Shown here: piece after piece, positions 12,783 through 23,259 of the stretch
How the letters are laid out: every line of letters starts with the position of its first letter
How positions within the stretch are numbered: position 1 is the stretch's first letter
NCBI GenBank assembly: GCA_036250195.1
Contig: JAVHZZ010000003.1
Coordinates: 343,577,375 to 343,641,374 of the forward strand
Direction of reading: 5' to 3'
DNA length: 64,000 nucleotides
From: Mixophyes australis
Lineage: Eukaryota > Chordata > Amphibia > Anura > Limnodynastidae
Made by a program: the position numbers and the translations under genes
Notes under the pieces: model-generated
The model's input: the letters and a program-made list of their open reading frames with translations, nothing else
The model's database searches: none
What the model was told of the DNA's origin: nothing

Positions 12783-12957
12783 AAAAACACACTTACCCTA
12801 GCAGCCTCCGGGAATCCACTGTGCGCCCTCTACAGACAATACTACGCCGCCGCGCAAAGTGACGTCGTGACGTCACGTGCGGCCGCGTAGTACTGTCTGT
12901 AGAGGGCGCACTGTGGATTCCCGGAGGCTGCTAAGGTAAGAGTGTTTTTTATGAATG
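12783..12957. repeat. CpG-rich long palindrome inside the hAT composite
   Basis: Arms of about 85 bp pair across a centre near 12868: AGCAGCCTCCGGGAATCCAC against GTGGATTCCCGGAGGCTGCT, and GTGCGCCCTCTACAGACA against TGTCTGTAGAGGGCGCAC. The centre holds GTGACGTCGTGACGTCAC and CGCCGCGC, and the surrounding window is very poor in CpG. A second shorter palindrome, GTCATGACG...CGTCATGAC, follows at 12984-13012. Confidence 0.85.
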
Positions 12958-13391
12958 CGCTGGAGCAGGGCCAGCCCACAAAGCCGTCATGACGTGTGTG
13001 ACGTCATGACGGCTCCAAAAAATGCATTTAATTTTATTTTAAATGGGGATCGCAGGGAGCCGGACCGGCCCACTCTGCCATCGGCCCTTCTGGCGTTTGC
13101 CAGAAGTGCCAGATGGCCCTGACAGATAAAGCATTGCAAGGGACCACTGATCGTGTATGCACCATTTGTTAACAGTACATTCTCACTGCTTTCAGCCTAA
13201 TTAACATAAATTAACAATGTCTGAAGATAGAATAGCTAACAATTTTTTATTTTGCATTTGGTGACAGAAAAGTGCGTTACTGTGACTACCCACATTCAGC
13301 AATAAATTCATCTAGTTCCTCCCAACATAAGGAATACAAAAATCTTCTCACCGGTAGTAGTTAACCCACATAACCTGAAAAAAAATGCTAT

Positions 13392-13704
13392 GGGCCTGAG
13401 TCATTAAGGCAAAAGAGTAAGAAGTATATTTGATCCTGGACAAACCATGTTACAATGCAATGGGTGTAAATTAGTTTATTATTTTGCATGTAAGAAAAAT
13501 ACTGACTGTTTTTTCATGTAGCACACAAATGCTTGATAGCTTTATTTTTATACTGAAATTTGAAGTTGATCTAGGATGTGCCCTACCTCAATTATAAATC
13601 TGTCCTCACATTTTAAATCTATCTCCCCGTCCAAAGCAACATGGTTTTGCCAAGGTGCAAAGTTACTCCATTTTTTGCTTTGCTTTACTTAACGATTTAT
13701 GTCC
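13392..13704. mobile_element. MITE, GGGCCTGAGTCATTAAG family, TAT TSD
   Basis: Same family and nearly the same length as the 3.8-kb copy but in the opposite internal orientation. The left end is GGGCCTGAGTCATTAAG and the right end is eroded (AACGATTTATGTCC). TAT flanks both sides (13389-13391, 13705-13707). Confidence 0.8.
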
Positions 13705-13808
13705 TATGTCTCTGCATTTTTCCACATTTATAACTCACCTGCAAGGTATTACATTCAGCGAGATCCTGATCTCTTATTAACCCTCATTATTAAGATCCTT
13801 ATTACAAC

Positions 13809-14698
13809 TAGGGATGAGCCCGATCCGAGCACTGTTCGGGTATTCCCGCCGATCGCAAAACTCAAAACGAGGCAAAACCTCATAATCCCGCTGTCGGATC
13901 TCGCGAGATCCGGATTCATATTGTCCCCGCTTGCCGCCGCCATCTTCACTCGGGCATTGATCAGGGAAGAGGGAGGGTGTGTTAGTGGTGTCCTCTGTCC
14001 TGCTCATTCCAGTGGTTCTGTCCTGGTCAGTCCAGTGGTGGTGTCCTGTGCTCTGTCCTGCTGAGTCCAGTGGTACTGTCCTTTGCTCTCTCCTGCTCAG
14101 TCCAGTGGTGCTGTCCTGTGCTCTGTCCTGCTCAGTCCAGTGGTGGTGCTGCCATAATTCCAGTGGTGCTGTCCTGTGTCCAGTCCAGTGGTACTGCTAT
14201 ATAAGTTCACTGATCCTGCAGTATAAGTCCATTGGTACTGCTATATAACAAAGTTCACTGATCCTGCAGTATAAGTCCAGTGGTACTGCTATATAACAAA
14301 GTTCACTGATCCTGCCATATAAGTCCAGTGGTACTGCTGTTTAAGTCCACTGATCCTGCCGTAGATGGGCCAAGTGTTTGTGCCGCCCACTTGTGTCGCT
14401 TAGCTTATTCATCCAGCTACCTCGGTGCAACCTTTTGGCCTCAAAACAATATTGTGAGTTGTGAGGTGTTCAGAATAGACTGGAAATGAGTGTAAATGAA
14501 TGTTATTGAGGTTAATAATAGTGTAGGAGTGGGAAAAAAAAATATCTGGATTATAGCAGTTTTTATGGGTTTTTTTAAAAAAAATCAGAACCCAAAACCT
14601 TGAGGGGGGTGTTTTAGCAAAACCCATTAGAACCCAAAACCTGAAGGTAATCAGAACCCAAAACCCAAAACACGAAAAGTGGCCGGTGCACATCCCTA
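13809..14698. mobile_element. Non-autonomous hAT, 890 bp, perfect 8-bp TSD
   Basis: ATTACAAC occurs at 13801-13808 and again at 14699-14706. The ends are TAGGGATGAGC and its partner GTGCACATCCCTA. The left 150 bp (GATCTCGCGA, CGCCGCCATCTTCACTCGGG) and the right 270 bp (GTGAGGTGTTCAGAATA, GTTATTGAGGTTAATAATAG) match the two ends of the 7.4-kb element at 24.7 kb, so this is a deletion derivative. Its middle has tandem CAGTCCAGTGGTGCTGTCCT and TATAAGTCCAGTGGTACTGC units. It keeps no transposase sequence. Confidence 0.93.
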
Positions 14699-14934
14699 AT
14701 TACAACGCAACGAGCAGTCGTGGACACATTTGTTGGTAACCTCCCATGAAAAAAAAGAAGAACCCCTATTTTTCTCTAAAAGAACTTGAAACTGACAAAA
14801 GTAATTGGCATCTATCATTGTTTATTTAACAGAAAACAAACTTTACATTTGAATTTTGATTCAACAGAATATCTTAAATAATTGTACAAATGAAAATGAC
14901 ATGGATTAAAATGATGGGACCCATAACCTAATAT

Positions 14935-16640
14935 TTTGTTGCACAAACTTTAGCGGCAATCAGTGCAATCAAGAGATTTCCATAAGATACTTTTGCAGGT
15001 ACTTTGGCCTACTCTTCTTGAGCAAACTGATCCAGCTGTTTCAGGTTTGATGGTTGCCTTCTCCAGACTGCTTGTTTCAGCTCTTTCCATAGATCTTTGA
15101 TAAGATTTAGATCATGACTCATAGAAGGCCACTTTAGAATAGTCCAATATTTTGTCCTTATCCATTCGTGGGTGCTTTTAGCTGTGTGTTTTAGGTCATT
15201 ATCCTATTGGAGGACCTATGACCTGCAACTTTGACCAAGCTTTCAGACACTGGCCAGTATGTTTCACTTCAGAATGCCTTGATAGTCTTAAGATTTTATT
15301 GTGCCCTGCACAGATTGAAGGCACTCCGTCTGCACAGATTGAAGGCACCACATCTTCACAGATTGAAGGCACTCCATCTGCACAGATTGAAGGCACCCCA
15401 TCTTCACAGATTGAAGGCACCCCATCTGCACAGATTGAAGGCACCCCATCTTCACAGATTGAAGGCACCCCATCTGCACAGATTGAAGGCATCCCATCTG
15501 CACAGATTGAAGGCACCCCATCTGCACAGATTGAAGGCACCCCATCTGCACAGATTGAAGGCATCCCATCTGCACAGATTGAAGGCACCCCATCTGCACA
15601 GATTGAAAGCATCCCATCTGCACAGATTGAAGGCACCCCATCTGCACAGATTGAAGGCATCCCATCTGCACAGATTGAAGGCACCCCATCTGCACAGATT
15701 GAAGGCACCCCATCTTCACAGATTGAAGGCACCCCATCTTCACAGATTGAAGGCACCCCATCTGCACAGATTGAAGGCACCCCATCTTCACAGATTGAAG
15801 GCACGACATCTGCACAGATTGAAGGCATCCCGTCTGCACAGATTGAAGGCATCCCATCTGCACAGATTGAAGTCATGACATCTGCACAGATTGAAGTCAT
15901 CCCATCTGCACAGATTGAAGGCATCCCATCTGCACAGATTGAAGGCATCCCATCTGCACAGATTGAAGGCATCCCATCTGCACAGATTGAAGGCATCCTG
16001 TCTGCACAGATTGAAGGCATCCCGTCTGCACAGATTGAAGGCACCCCATGCCAGACCCAGCAAAGCAGCCACAAAACATAACCAAGTCTCCTCCATGTTT
16101 CACAGTAAATATGGTGTTTTATTTTTTGAAAACTTGTGATGTGACTTGTCAAAAAGCTTCAGTCTTGACTCATCTGTCCAATGGACCTTCTCCCAGAAGC
16201 AGTGTGGCCTGTCAATATGCATTTTAGCAAATTCCAGTCTGGGTTTTTTATGTTGTTCTTTCAAAAGTGGGTTCTTCCTGTGTCTTCTTCCATGGAGCCC
16301 ACTGTCACTCAAAAAGTGTTGGATGGAGCGATCAGACACTGTCTTAGCTTGTCCTTGGAGTTCGGCTTGTATCTCTTTGGAAGTTTTCCTTGGCTCTTTT
16401 CTACCTTTCTCACTCTCATTTTGTTTAATAGGGGGGCGATTTTCCTCTTGCGGCCGTGTCCAGGGAGGTTGGCTACAGTCCCATGGAACTTAAACTTCTT
16501 AATAATATTTGCATCTGTAGTTACAGGTACATCAAGCTGTTTAAAGATGGTCTTATAGCGTTTCCCTTTAACATGGCTTAATTTATTTTCTGATCTCCTC
16601 AGGCAACTCTCCTGTTTGCTTTCTCCGGTCCATGTACAGT
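14935..16640 (-). pseudogene. Tc1-like transposase relic, repeat-expanded
   Basis: Reads from about 16640 down to 14935. The N-terminal helix-turn-helix part contains TIFKQLDVPVTT and HGTVANLPGHGRKRKIAP. Next comes the first catalytic block FWEKVHWTDESRLKLFDKS, then KHGGDLVMFCGCFAGSGMGCLQSV. There the frame enters 31 units of an 8-residue repeat, GCLQSVQM, and emerges as GTIKS. The second catalytic block is DNDLKHTA. The third reads DLNLIKDLW, so the usual glutamate of PIE is a lysine. The stretch from KHGGD through the repeats to DNDLKHTA stays in one frame but has stops: two in repeat units (15873 and 15897) and several after GTIKS. It is dead by sequence and was not rebuilt here. Confidence 0.9.
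15309..16052. repeat. 24-bp minisatellite, 31 units in exact register
   Basis: The unit is CACAGATTGAAGGCACCCCA plus TCTG. The first unit starts at 15309 and the last at 16029, exactly 30 periods apart, so no net indel has accumulated. Variation is limited to a few positions: C/T in CACC/CATC, G/T giving TCTGCA/TCTTCA, and rare GTCATGACA forms. The length is a multiple of three, so the host frame is kept. Open frames of several hundred codons on both strands here are by-products of a stop-poor unit. Confidence 0.98.
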
Positions 16641-17056
16641 GTGGTGCACACGAAGATACCAAACAGCAGAGTAACTACTTTTATCCATTTAAATAGACTG
16701 ATTGACTGATTAGAAGTTTGAAGACATGTGTGATGCTAATTCAAGAAAGCAATTAGTTTGAAATTTAACTATAATTCAGTTATATATAATCTTTTCTAAG
16801 GAGTACCAATAAATCTGTCCAGTCTATTTTAGAATATCTTTGGAGAATAAGCATTAATTTATCTCTCTTCACTGTTCCTTTGCTTTAGTCTATGACACAC
16901 TAAAGGCATGCAGGTATACATGAGACAATAGATTTTAATTGAATCACTTATCAGTAGAAATGAAGCGTAGTTTCAATGAGCTGTATATAGAGGGGTGATC
17001 AGTCTCAAAAGCTATAATGAGAGAGACAGCTAGAAGTTGTACTTCTGCACTGAGAA

Positions 17057-17152
17057 AAGATCATGTTACATGAACATGTATTGTCAAAAAGATCATGTTA
17101 CATGAACATGTATTGTCAAAAACATCATGTTACATGAACATATATTGTCAGG
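17057..17152. repeat. 33-bp tandem repeat, 3 copies
   Basis: Three units carry GATCATGTTACATGAACATG followed by TATTGTCAA, the last with CATCATG and CATATAT changes. The core ATGTTACATGAACAT is itself palindromic. Confidence 0.88.
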
Positions 17153-17337
17153 CCAAGGGCAGGGAGCATCTAACCTTTTCTTTAAACTTTTGCGCTGGCT
17201 GTCTCACCCACACACTGCATGGAGGTTTCTAGTGGCCAAGGGGCAGGCATACTCTGCCTTTTTCTCAGCCACCAAGCACGGCCATGCAGTGTGCAACTGC
17301 AGAGTTACTGGGCATGACAAGATTCTGTTATATCAAG

Positions 17338-17400
17338 TAGATCGCTGTTAGCTTAATGGTTAATGGATAATGCTGGCCATGGGTTTGACCCCCGTAGTGT
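17338..17400 (+). ncRNA. tRNA-like promoter motif pair, probable relic
   Basis: TAGCTTAATGG resembles a Pol III A box, and GGGTTTGACCCCC about 40 bp downstream resembles a B box. No complete cloverleaf or acceptor stem could be built by eye. It may be a degenerate tRNA or a SINE head. Confidence 0.25.
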
Positions 17401-17628
17401 GTATTTTCTATCTGTTAAGATGTTAGCCCATATTTGAAGTTTAAATTCAAAGGTCTCAGCTGTCAGTTAAAATATGTTAAAATACATTACAAAACGTTAC
17501 CTTGTCTGTCTGTTCAAGCTTACATAGTTGTATTTTAAAGTATTTTGAACTTTTATTTTATTCCAGTTGCAGACATTACTATATTCTATTTGCTGTTGGA
17601 ATTAACTGTTCATATGGAAACAATGAGC

Positions 17629-17700
17629 CTGATTCATTAGGGAACATAAATGCTGATATGTGCGGTATTTTATGTAAAATCGCTTTGGCCGTACCCAAGT
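17629..17700. mobile_element. Half MITE, GAGCCTGATTCATTAG end
   Basis: Only a left terminus resembling GGGCCTGATTCATTAGG is present, followed by GCGGTATTTTATGTAAAATCG. No matching right end was found within 600 bp. Confidence 0.5.
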
Positions 17701-17944
17701 GTCTAGGGGCACTGCAGCGCCCCTAGTTTTGCAGTTTTGGTGTCCCCTTATTCTTATGATTAATTTAATCCATAAATGAGGCTATGAGGCTATAAGGAGA
17801 CCGAGCAGTATTTTGGGAGAACAATTAAAATTTTAATTAAGGAAAGGGGTGATTCTTAAGTGGTAGCAGGGCTGGTTTTGATGTGATGCTAACACTTAAG
17901 CACAAAACACCTCTGGAGTTTTCTTCTGAGTAGCCACACACCAG

Positions 17945-18120
17945 GGGGTAAATGTATCAAGCTGAGAGTTTTCCAGCGGGTTTGAAAAACCAATCAGATT
18001 CTAGTTATCATTTATTTAGTACATTCTACAAAATGACAGCTAGAATCTGATTGGTTGCTATAGGTAACATCTCCACTTTCAAACCTGCCGGAAAACTCTC
18101 AGCTTGATACATTTACCCTC
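17945..18120. mobile_element. Palindromic MITE with CAG TSD
   Basis: Begins GGGGTAAATGTATCAAGCTG and ends CAGCTTGATACATTTACCC. CAG flanks both sides (17942-17944, 18121-18123). The interior carries the CCAATCAGATTCTAG core of the GGGGTATATTTACTAA family, so the two families share internal sequence but differ at their ends. Confidence 0.85.
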
Positions 18121-18639
18121 CAGATGTTCACTAAATGTACCATCCAAACGCGCCAATTTAAAATCAAGGCATTTTGCGATGCATATTGTAAATAACACCC
18201 ACAAAGTGGCTCTGAGGTGGGAATGTTAGACACAGTAGCTGCAGAAAATAATTTAAAACTGTGACAATTCTGGATATAAATACGGTTGAAAAAGTCATTA
18301 TTCTTTAGAAGATTAGAAGCTCCTTTCTTAGCCGTAGCTCTTTCACTGCCAGTGTCAGAATGTCAAATTGTCAAAATGCACCCAGGAGGCCTCAGGTATT
18401 TTTCATTCTTGGCTCTGCATTGGTTTCGAAGGCAATAACTTTTTTATTTTTTATTCTACCCAAGCAAATTTTGTATTACTTTTTTTCTCAGGACAGAGGA
18501 CTCTTTTCAGTTGCCATAGTCGGGTAAAATAAGGATAAAAGAGGACCTTTATGTAAAGTGCGCTTCTTCCTGATTAGCTACATTCACAAAATGATTTGAA
18601 CTCGAGAAATGTATCGCTCATTTTATTCTGTGACTCCTA

Positions 18640-19018
18640 GGGGTATATTTACTAATCTGCGGGTTTGAAAAAGTGGAGATGTTGTCTATAGCAACCAATC
18701 AGATTCTAGATATCATTAATGTAATACATTCTGCAAAATGATACCTAGGGGGTATTCAATTCTTAGCAAGATGGGTGAAATACCCGCGCTCAAAAAATAT
18801 TACCGTTAATACGGTAATTTACTCGCTGTATTTCAGCTCGCAGCTCAGGGGGCTGCGAGCTGAAATTCAGCGAGTAATTACCGTATTAACGGTAATATTT
18901 TTCGAGCGCGGGTATTTCACCCATCTCGCTAACAATTGAATACCCCCCTAGAATCTGATTGGTTGCTATAGGCAACATCTCCACTTTTTCAAACCCGCAG
19001 TTTAGTAAATATACCCCC
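18640..19018. mobile_element. MITE (GGGGTATATTTACTAA family) hosting a nested MITE
   Basis: The ends GGGGTATATTTACTAATCTG and GTTTAGTAAATATACCCC are flanked by CTA (18637-18639, 19019-19021). Removing the nested 200-bp element and one CTA gives a copy colinear with 1223-1389. Confidence 0.9.
18748..18947. mobile_element. Nested 200-bp palindromic MITE with CTA TSD
   Basis: GGGGGTATTCAATTCTTAGC at the left and GCTAACAATTGAATACCCCC at the right. The arms continue through GGGTGAAATACCCGCGCT and TTACCGTTAATACGGTAA to a centre near 18845. CTA is duplicated at 18745-18747 and 18948-18950 within the host MITE. Confidence 0.93.
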
Positions 19019-19687
19019 CTAGCCATTATAATGTTGTGACTTTTTTTCTTTATTATATTTTAACTTTAATCATTTAAAACTTTAGGTATTACTGTTAAAA
19101 ATGTGTTTGTTATTTTTTAATACTTTATTTGTTTGATTAACATTTAGTTGATAAAGCATGTGTTAACATGAAACACCATAGACTAGGATGTTATAGACAT
19201 AGAAGGGATGATTAAGAAAAAAAAACCCTACAGTGTAGTTCAGTAGCTACACCTAGACACAGGCCTTTTGCGCATATTCCTGCATCTGATCTTGGACATA
19301 AACTTAACTGTTAAGTTACCCAAATGTCCCAAATAATTAAAGTGCAAGGGTAAAAAATACAAAACTGTCCCAGGCTCTTCTTGGCAGCACGTAGCTGTGA
19401 AAAAATTGGCACTGCAAAACCTATGCAGGAATGGACTGCCTGATGTATGTTCTATGTAGCCAGTCAAATATATTAACAGCTGTGATTTTTTTTATTTTAA
19501 ACCCTCTAATTAAAGAAAATGTACCATGGTTTGATCAGTGTTCAAGGCAGAACCGATCCTATCGACCACTTTAAAATACAGAAAATATTCTAGTGACATA
19601 TAGAAAATACAAGAAGCATGTTGGTGACATCTCTACAATTGTGATAGCATTATAGTTACCAATATGCAATTAAGAAAGCAATCTAGG

Positions 19688-19795
19688 GCCTAATTCATTA
19701 AGGATCTTAATTTAAGAAACTTCTTATTTCAGTCTCCTGGACAAAACCATGTTACAATGCAAGGGGTGCAAATTAGTATTCTGTTTTGCAGATGG
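19688..19795. mobile_element. Half MITE, GGGCCTAATTCATTAAGG end
   Basis: Left part of the GGGCCTGATTCATTAAG family, with TCCTGGACAAAACCATGTTA and GCAAGGGGTGCAAATTAGT. It stops near 19795 where a different repeat begins, so the right half is lost or replaced. Confidence 0.7.
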
Positions 19796-19950
19796 CATTT
19801 TAGTGAACAATTAGTGTAGTAAAAGGAGAAGATAGTCGTGGAGTGAAAAGAGTGAAAGGGTCAGGTGGAAGTGAAGAGGGAATTGTCTTAGGATGGAGAA
19901 TGGTAGGCAGGTGTGAAAAGGTGAGTTTTTAGGGAGCATTTGAAAAATTC
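19796..19950 (-). repeat. Fragment of the repeat seen at 35.8-36.4 kb
   Basis: GAAAAGGTGAGTTTTTAGGG and AGCATTTGAAAAATTCAAG resemble AAAGAGATGAGTTTTGAGTG and CACGTTTGAAGGAGCACAG near 36140. It is a partial and diverged copy. Confidence 0.45.
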
Positions 19951-20597
19951 AAGCTTGGTATATATCCCCTTGCTATGCTGCCTCTGCACATACTGTGACT
20001 TATGTCAGGCCAGGGATTTGCTGCACAAATATAACAGATACTGGAAAATTTTACCCTGCTTCCAGAAGAAGTCAGACACGTCAGGGACACATATTTTAAA
20101 AGTTGAAACAATTTCCAAAAGCCTTAGTATGTTTCAGAGTGAAGAGGATTGTGGGTTATACATTCAATAAGAAATAAAATGCCTAGCAATAAATATGGGT
20201 AACATAGATGGGTCAGAGATAGAGAAGGAAAGAAACTACTCATTGACCGTCGTTTCATATTACTTCTGAAAGGGATGTGTCATTGTCTGGTCTGTCTTTT
20301 TCTCCATTGCAAAAATGTTTCTTTTCCTTCAAATATGTTCTGTCTTTACCCTGAACAGCTCAATTGAACACATCATTTCCCAATACAAAGCCTTGATTTT
20401 GTGACTTGGTCACATAGTCCAGTGCTTTATTGTAGCTATCCAATAGCACCACCCAGGACCACACATCATCACATGCAAAATTGTCTCACTCTTAAATAAT
20501 TTTCCAAACATATCCATGTGCAGATCCATAAAAATAGAAGAATGGTCTGAAAATACTTTTTATGCGACATCCCTATTGCCATTGCTGGTTTGTAGCT

Positions 20598-20922
20598 CTA
20601 TGACTTAGTGGTTAGCACTTCTGCCTCACAGTATTGGGGTCCTAAGCTTGATTCCTGACCGGGGCCTTATCTGTGTGGAGTTTGTATGTTCTCTCCAAGT
20701 TTGCCTGGGTTTCCTCCAGGTGCTCCGGTTTCCTCCCACACTCCAAAAACATTCTCGCAGTTTAATTGGCTGCTGTTAAATTAACCCTAGCATCTCTGTC
20801 TGTCTGTGTGCTAAGGAATTTAGCTCCGATGGGGCAGAAACTGATATGAGTGATAAGTATTCTCTGTACAGCGCTGCGGAATTGGTTGGCGCTATATAAA
20901 TAAATGATGGTGATGATGATGT
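20598..20922 (+). mobile_element. V-SINE-like SINE
   Basis: The tRNA-like head (TGACTTAGTGGTTAGCACTT, then CTTGATTCCTGACC) is slightly truncated. It is followed by the conserved centre GTTTCCTCCAGGTGCTCCGG and the LINE-related tail CTGTACAGCGCTGCGGAATT, GCGCTATATAAATAAATG and (GATGAT)n. The tRNA head, shared central domain and LINE-type tail are the hallmarks of V-SINEs. Confidence 0.82.
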
Positions 20923-21572
20923 AGGTGACCATTTATGACAGTGGACAGAGAAACAATGTGGCAGTCTGTGAAATAACTGGAAAATTATAAAAGTTTTGTT
21001 TTGTGCTGCCCTAAAACTGGCATTATTGCTACATGTCTGAACCCCTTTAACTAATATCACATTAGTACGTTTATTCACATTTGTGTTATGTCGCTTTAGA
21101 TTGCTCACTGTACATTTTCTTTGTGATTGGTTTTCTTTGCTGTTTTCCATTGTGTCTGCTGTTGTGTATTATATCATGTAGAGCTAATTATATGGACGGT
21201 TTCCAGCCACAAAAGGATTAAGCAGAATAAACTGCGGTGCATCAGTGTTGATATATTAACATATATTTTAGTATTTCATGTCCACATAGAATTTAACAAC
21301 TATGATTAGGCAAATATGCCAAACCTATAATGTGGTTGATAAAACCTGACAGTTTGTTTGATAAAAAATAATGGAAGCACTAGAAAAAAGGGAAAACATT
21401 TACATATCTCATTATTACATTCGCCTTAAGCAATCTCTTTCACAAGTCCTTTGTATATTTCATATTACCTCTTGTCTGCTTTGAAAAGCTACAATAGTTT
21501 ACATATTACGCGCTGTGGAGAATATACTTACAGTAATATGTTGTAGATTGTCTATCTCACAATAAACATTTT

Positions 21573-21893
21573 GGGCCTGATTCATCAAGGAAAGTAAAGC
21601 AAAAAAATGAGTAAGTTCTCTCCTGGACAAAACCATGTTACAATGCAAGGTGCAAATTAGTTTTTCTATTTTGCATATAAATTAAACACTGGCTGTTTTT
21701 TAATGTAGCACACAAATACTTGATAGCTTATTTGTACACTGACATTTAAAGTTGATCTAGGACATGCCCGACCCCAACTATAAATCTGCCATCACATTTT
21801 AAATTTATCTCCCCCTCCAATGCAACATGAATTTTCCAAGGGGCAAAGTTACTTGTTTTTTTTTTGTTTTACTTTCCTAAATGAATCAGACCC
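21573..21893. mobile_element. MITE, GGGCCTGATTCATCAAGG family, TTT TSD
   Basis: The ends GGGCCTGATTCATCAAGGAA and TTTCCTAAATGAATCAGACCC are flanked by TTT on both sides. The interior matches the family (TTGATCTAGGACATGCCC, AATGCAACATG). Confidence 0.85.
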
Positions 21894-22322
21894 TTTATGT
21901 TTGATAAACTTTACATTGACTTCTATGTAAGTTTTGTGTAAGCAAGGTATAACTTTGAATTATTTGAGCAGGATAATTCATATTTAATATTTTTCAATTT
22001 TATTTAATCTTCTAAATGCATTAGTTTGATCAGTGCTAATTATTGATTGCTTGATTTGCTATTACTTACTGCACACTTGCATTTGATAGTAAACAACCTC
22101 AAGTGATTGTTTATGATGCAATAGAAGATTATTGTGTATACAGTAATGTCCCCAGTAAAATGCATGGAGCTTATTTCACAAACGAAATGTATAAGAACTT
22201 TTAGACATTTTAAATTATAAAATGCATATACCCGTGCAGGAACTCTAAGTGCTATGTACAGCAATTCATGTTAAGCTGACCAATTCCATGAATGTGATGA
22301 CTTATTTGGTTAGTGACTACAC

Positions 22323-22459
22323 CAGGACTGGCCAACCTGTGACTCTCCAGGTGTTGAGAAACTACAAGACTTAGCATGCCCTGTCAGCTACCCACTGGCA
22401 ATGCATGCTGGGGCTTGTAGTTTCACAACAACTGGAGAGCCATGGGTTGGCCAGGCCTG
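22323..22459. mobile_element. 137-bp non-autonomous hAT, perfect 8-bp TSD
   Basis: GACTACAC is duplicated at 22315-22322 and 22460-22467. The element begins CAGGACTGGCCAACC and ends GGTTGGCCAGGCCTG. The arms pair through CTCCAGGTGTTGAGAAACTA and TAGTTTCACAACAACTGGAG. Confidence 0.95.
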
Positions 22460-22592
22460 GACTACACTCAAATATTTAGCCATATTTTAAATGCATTTCT
22501 AAATGGTCTGAAACCCACCTACATTTCTCATTACGAGAATGAGCAAAGCAAATTCACTAAGGGCATTATTTTGAGTTAAAATTAATGCTGGA

Positions 22593-23259
22593 GGGCCTGA
22601 TTAATCAAGGCACGCATACTGAGCAACGTGCGCTTATTTTAAAATGCACATAAATCAGCTCTGCGTGCTTCCGAATTCAACAAGTAATGGATCTGAGCAT
22701 ACATGCACTCATGAATTTGGGGGTAGGTCTGCTCTGCTCTGCTACAAAAGACACTGCAGGATACGTCCAATGTCTATGTGGAATATACATTCGCAAAAGA
22801 ACGTACAGGAAAAAAACAATTGAATTTATTTTTTTGTATTTTTTGGGGGGGAAACACATTTATTAGATGTCTACTGAACATAAAATACATTTATACAGTT
22901 GCTCCAGGTGGCATACATTCGAGACTCCCATCACTAGTACTCAGGACTTATCTTGCCCTGTAGCTGGAGCAAGAGATACGGCAGAAAAACAAGTATCTTT
23001 GAGATGCCCAAAGCTTGATTCGGATGTGGCTGTGTGCGCTCCTGTTAGGCACGTCCTTACATTGACCATGGACAAACACCCCTTCCCTGCCCTGTTCACT
23101 CCCAGAATTTGTTGGCTCTAGTAAGTGTCCTTTGCGTACGTAGATGCAGTGAACATTGCTGTGTTTAGAGGAGTATGTCCCGGTTCTGGGCATGCGCAGG
23201 GTGACTGTACGTTCAATGTGCACAAAATCAGCAGATACGTGCCCTAATGATTCAGGCCC
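22593..23259. mobile_element. 667-bp MITE with GGGCCTGATTAATCA / TGATTCAGGCCC ends
   Basis: The inverted ends continue inward: GGCACGCATACTGAGC faces GCAGATACGTGCC. The interior is non-coding and shares ordered blocks with 5640-6358. It is longer than the common GGGCCTGATTCATTAAG copies and internally different. Confidence 0.7.

Larger units (their letters stand above)
11457..13121. mobile_element. Composite non-autonomous hAT element, 1665 bp
   Basis: Begins CAGGGCCGGACTGGGAC and ends AGTGCCAGATGGCCCTG. The flanks are ACAGATGA (11449-11456) and ACAGATAA (13122-13129), an 8-bp hAT-type TSD with one mismatch. A second hAT-like start, CAGGGCCTGATTAAGGG near 11726, lies inside and suggests one element inserted into another, though its own right end was not found. 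The interior holds a C-rich minisatellite and a CpG-rich palindrome described separately. No transposase is encoded. Proline-rich open frames across 12.2-12.9 kb come from the minisatellite. Confidence 0.75.
14712..16836 (-). mobile_element. Tc1/mariner-like element with internal minisatellite
   Basis: The terminal inverted repeats are GTGGACACATTTGTTGGTA near 14719 on the left and the diverged TACCAATAAATCTGTCC near 16804 on the right. Between them lies a minus-strand Tc1-type transposase relic. The span of about 2.1 kb equals a usual Tc1 element plus the 744-bp repeat array it contains. It sits directly beside the 890-bp hAT element, with only a few bases between its left end and the hAT TSD. 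Confidence 0.85.

Noticed and set aside
12186..12890. Overlapping proline/cysteine-rich open frames in three plus frames
   Set aside because: All come from the C-rich minisatellite. Being open in three frames at once is typical of a repeat, not a gene.
15199..16152. 317-codon minus-strand open frame with VPSICADG octapeptides, and a 287-codon plus-strand frame with AQIEGTPS
   Set aside because: Both run through the 24-bp minisatellite in frames other than that of the Tc1 transposase. They exist because the unit lacks stops.
17338..17400. Functional tRNA gene
   Set aside because: Only box-like motifs are present. No complete stems could be drawn, so it is listed only as a low-confidence relic.
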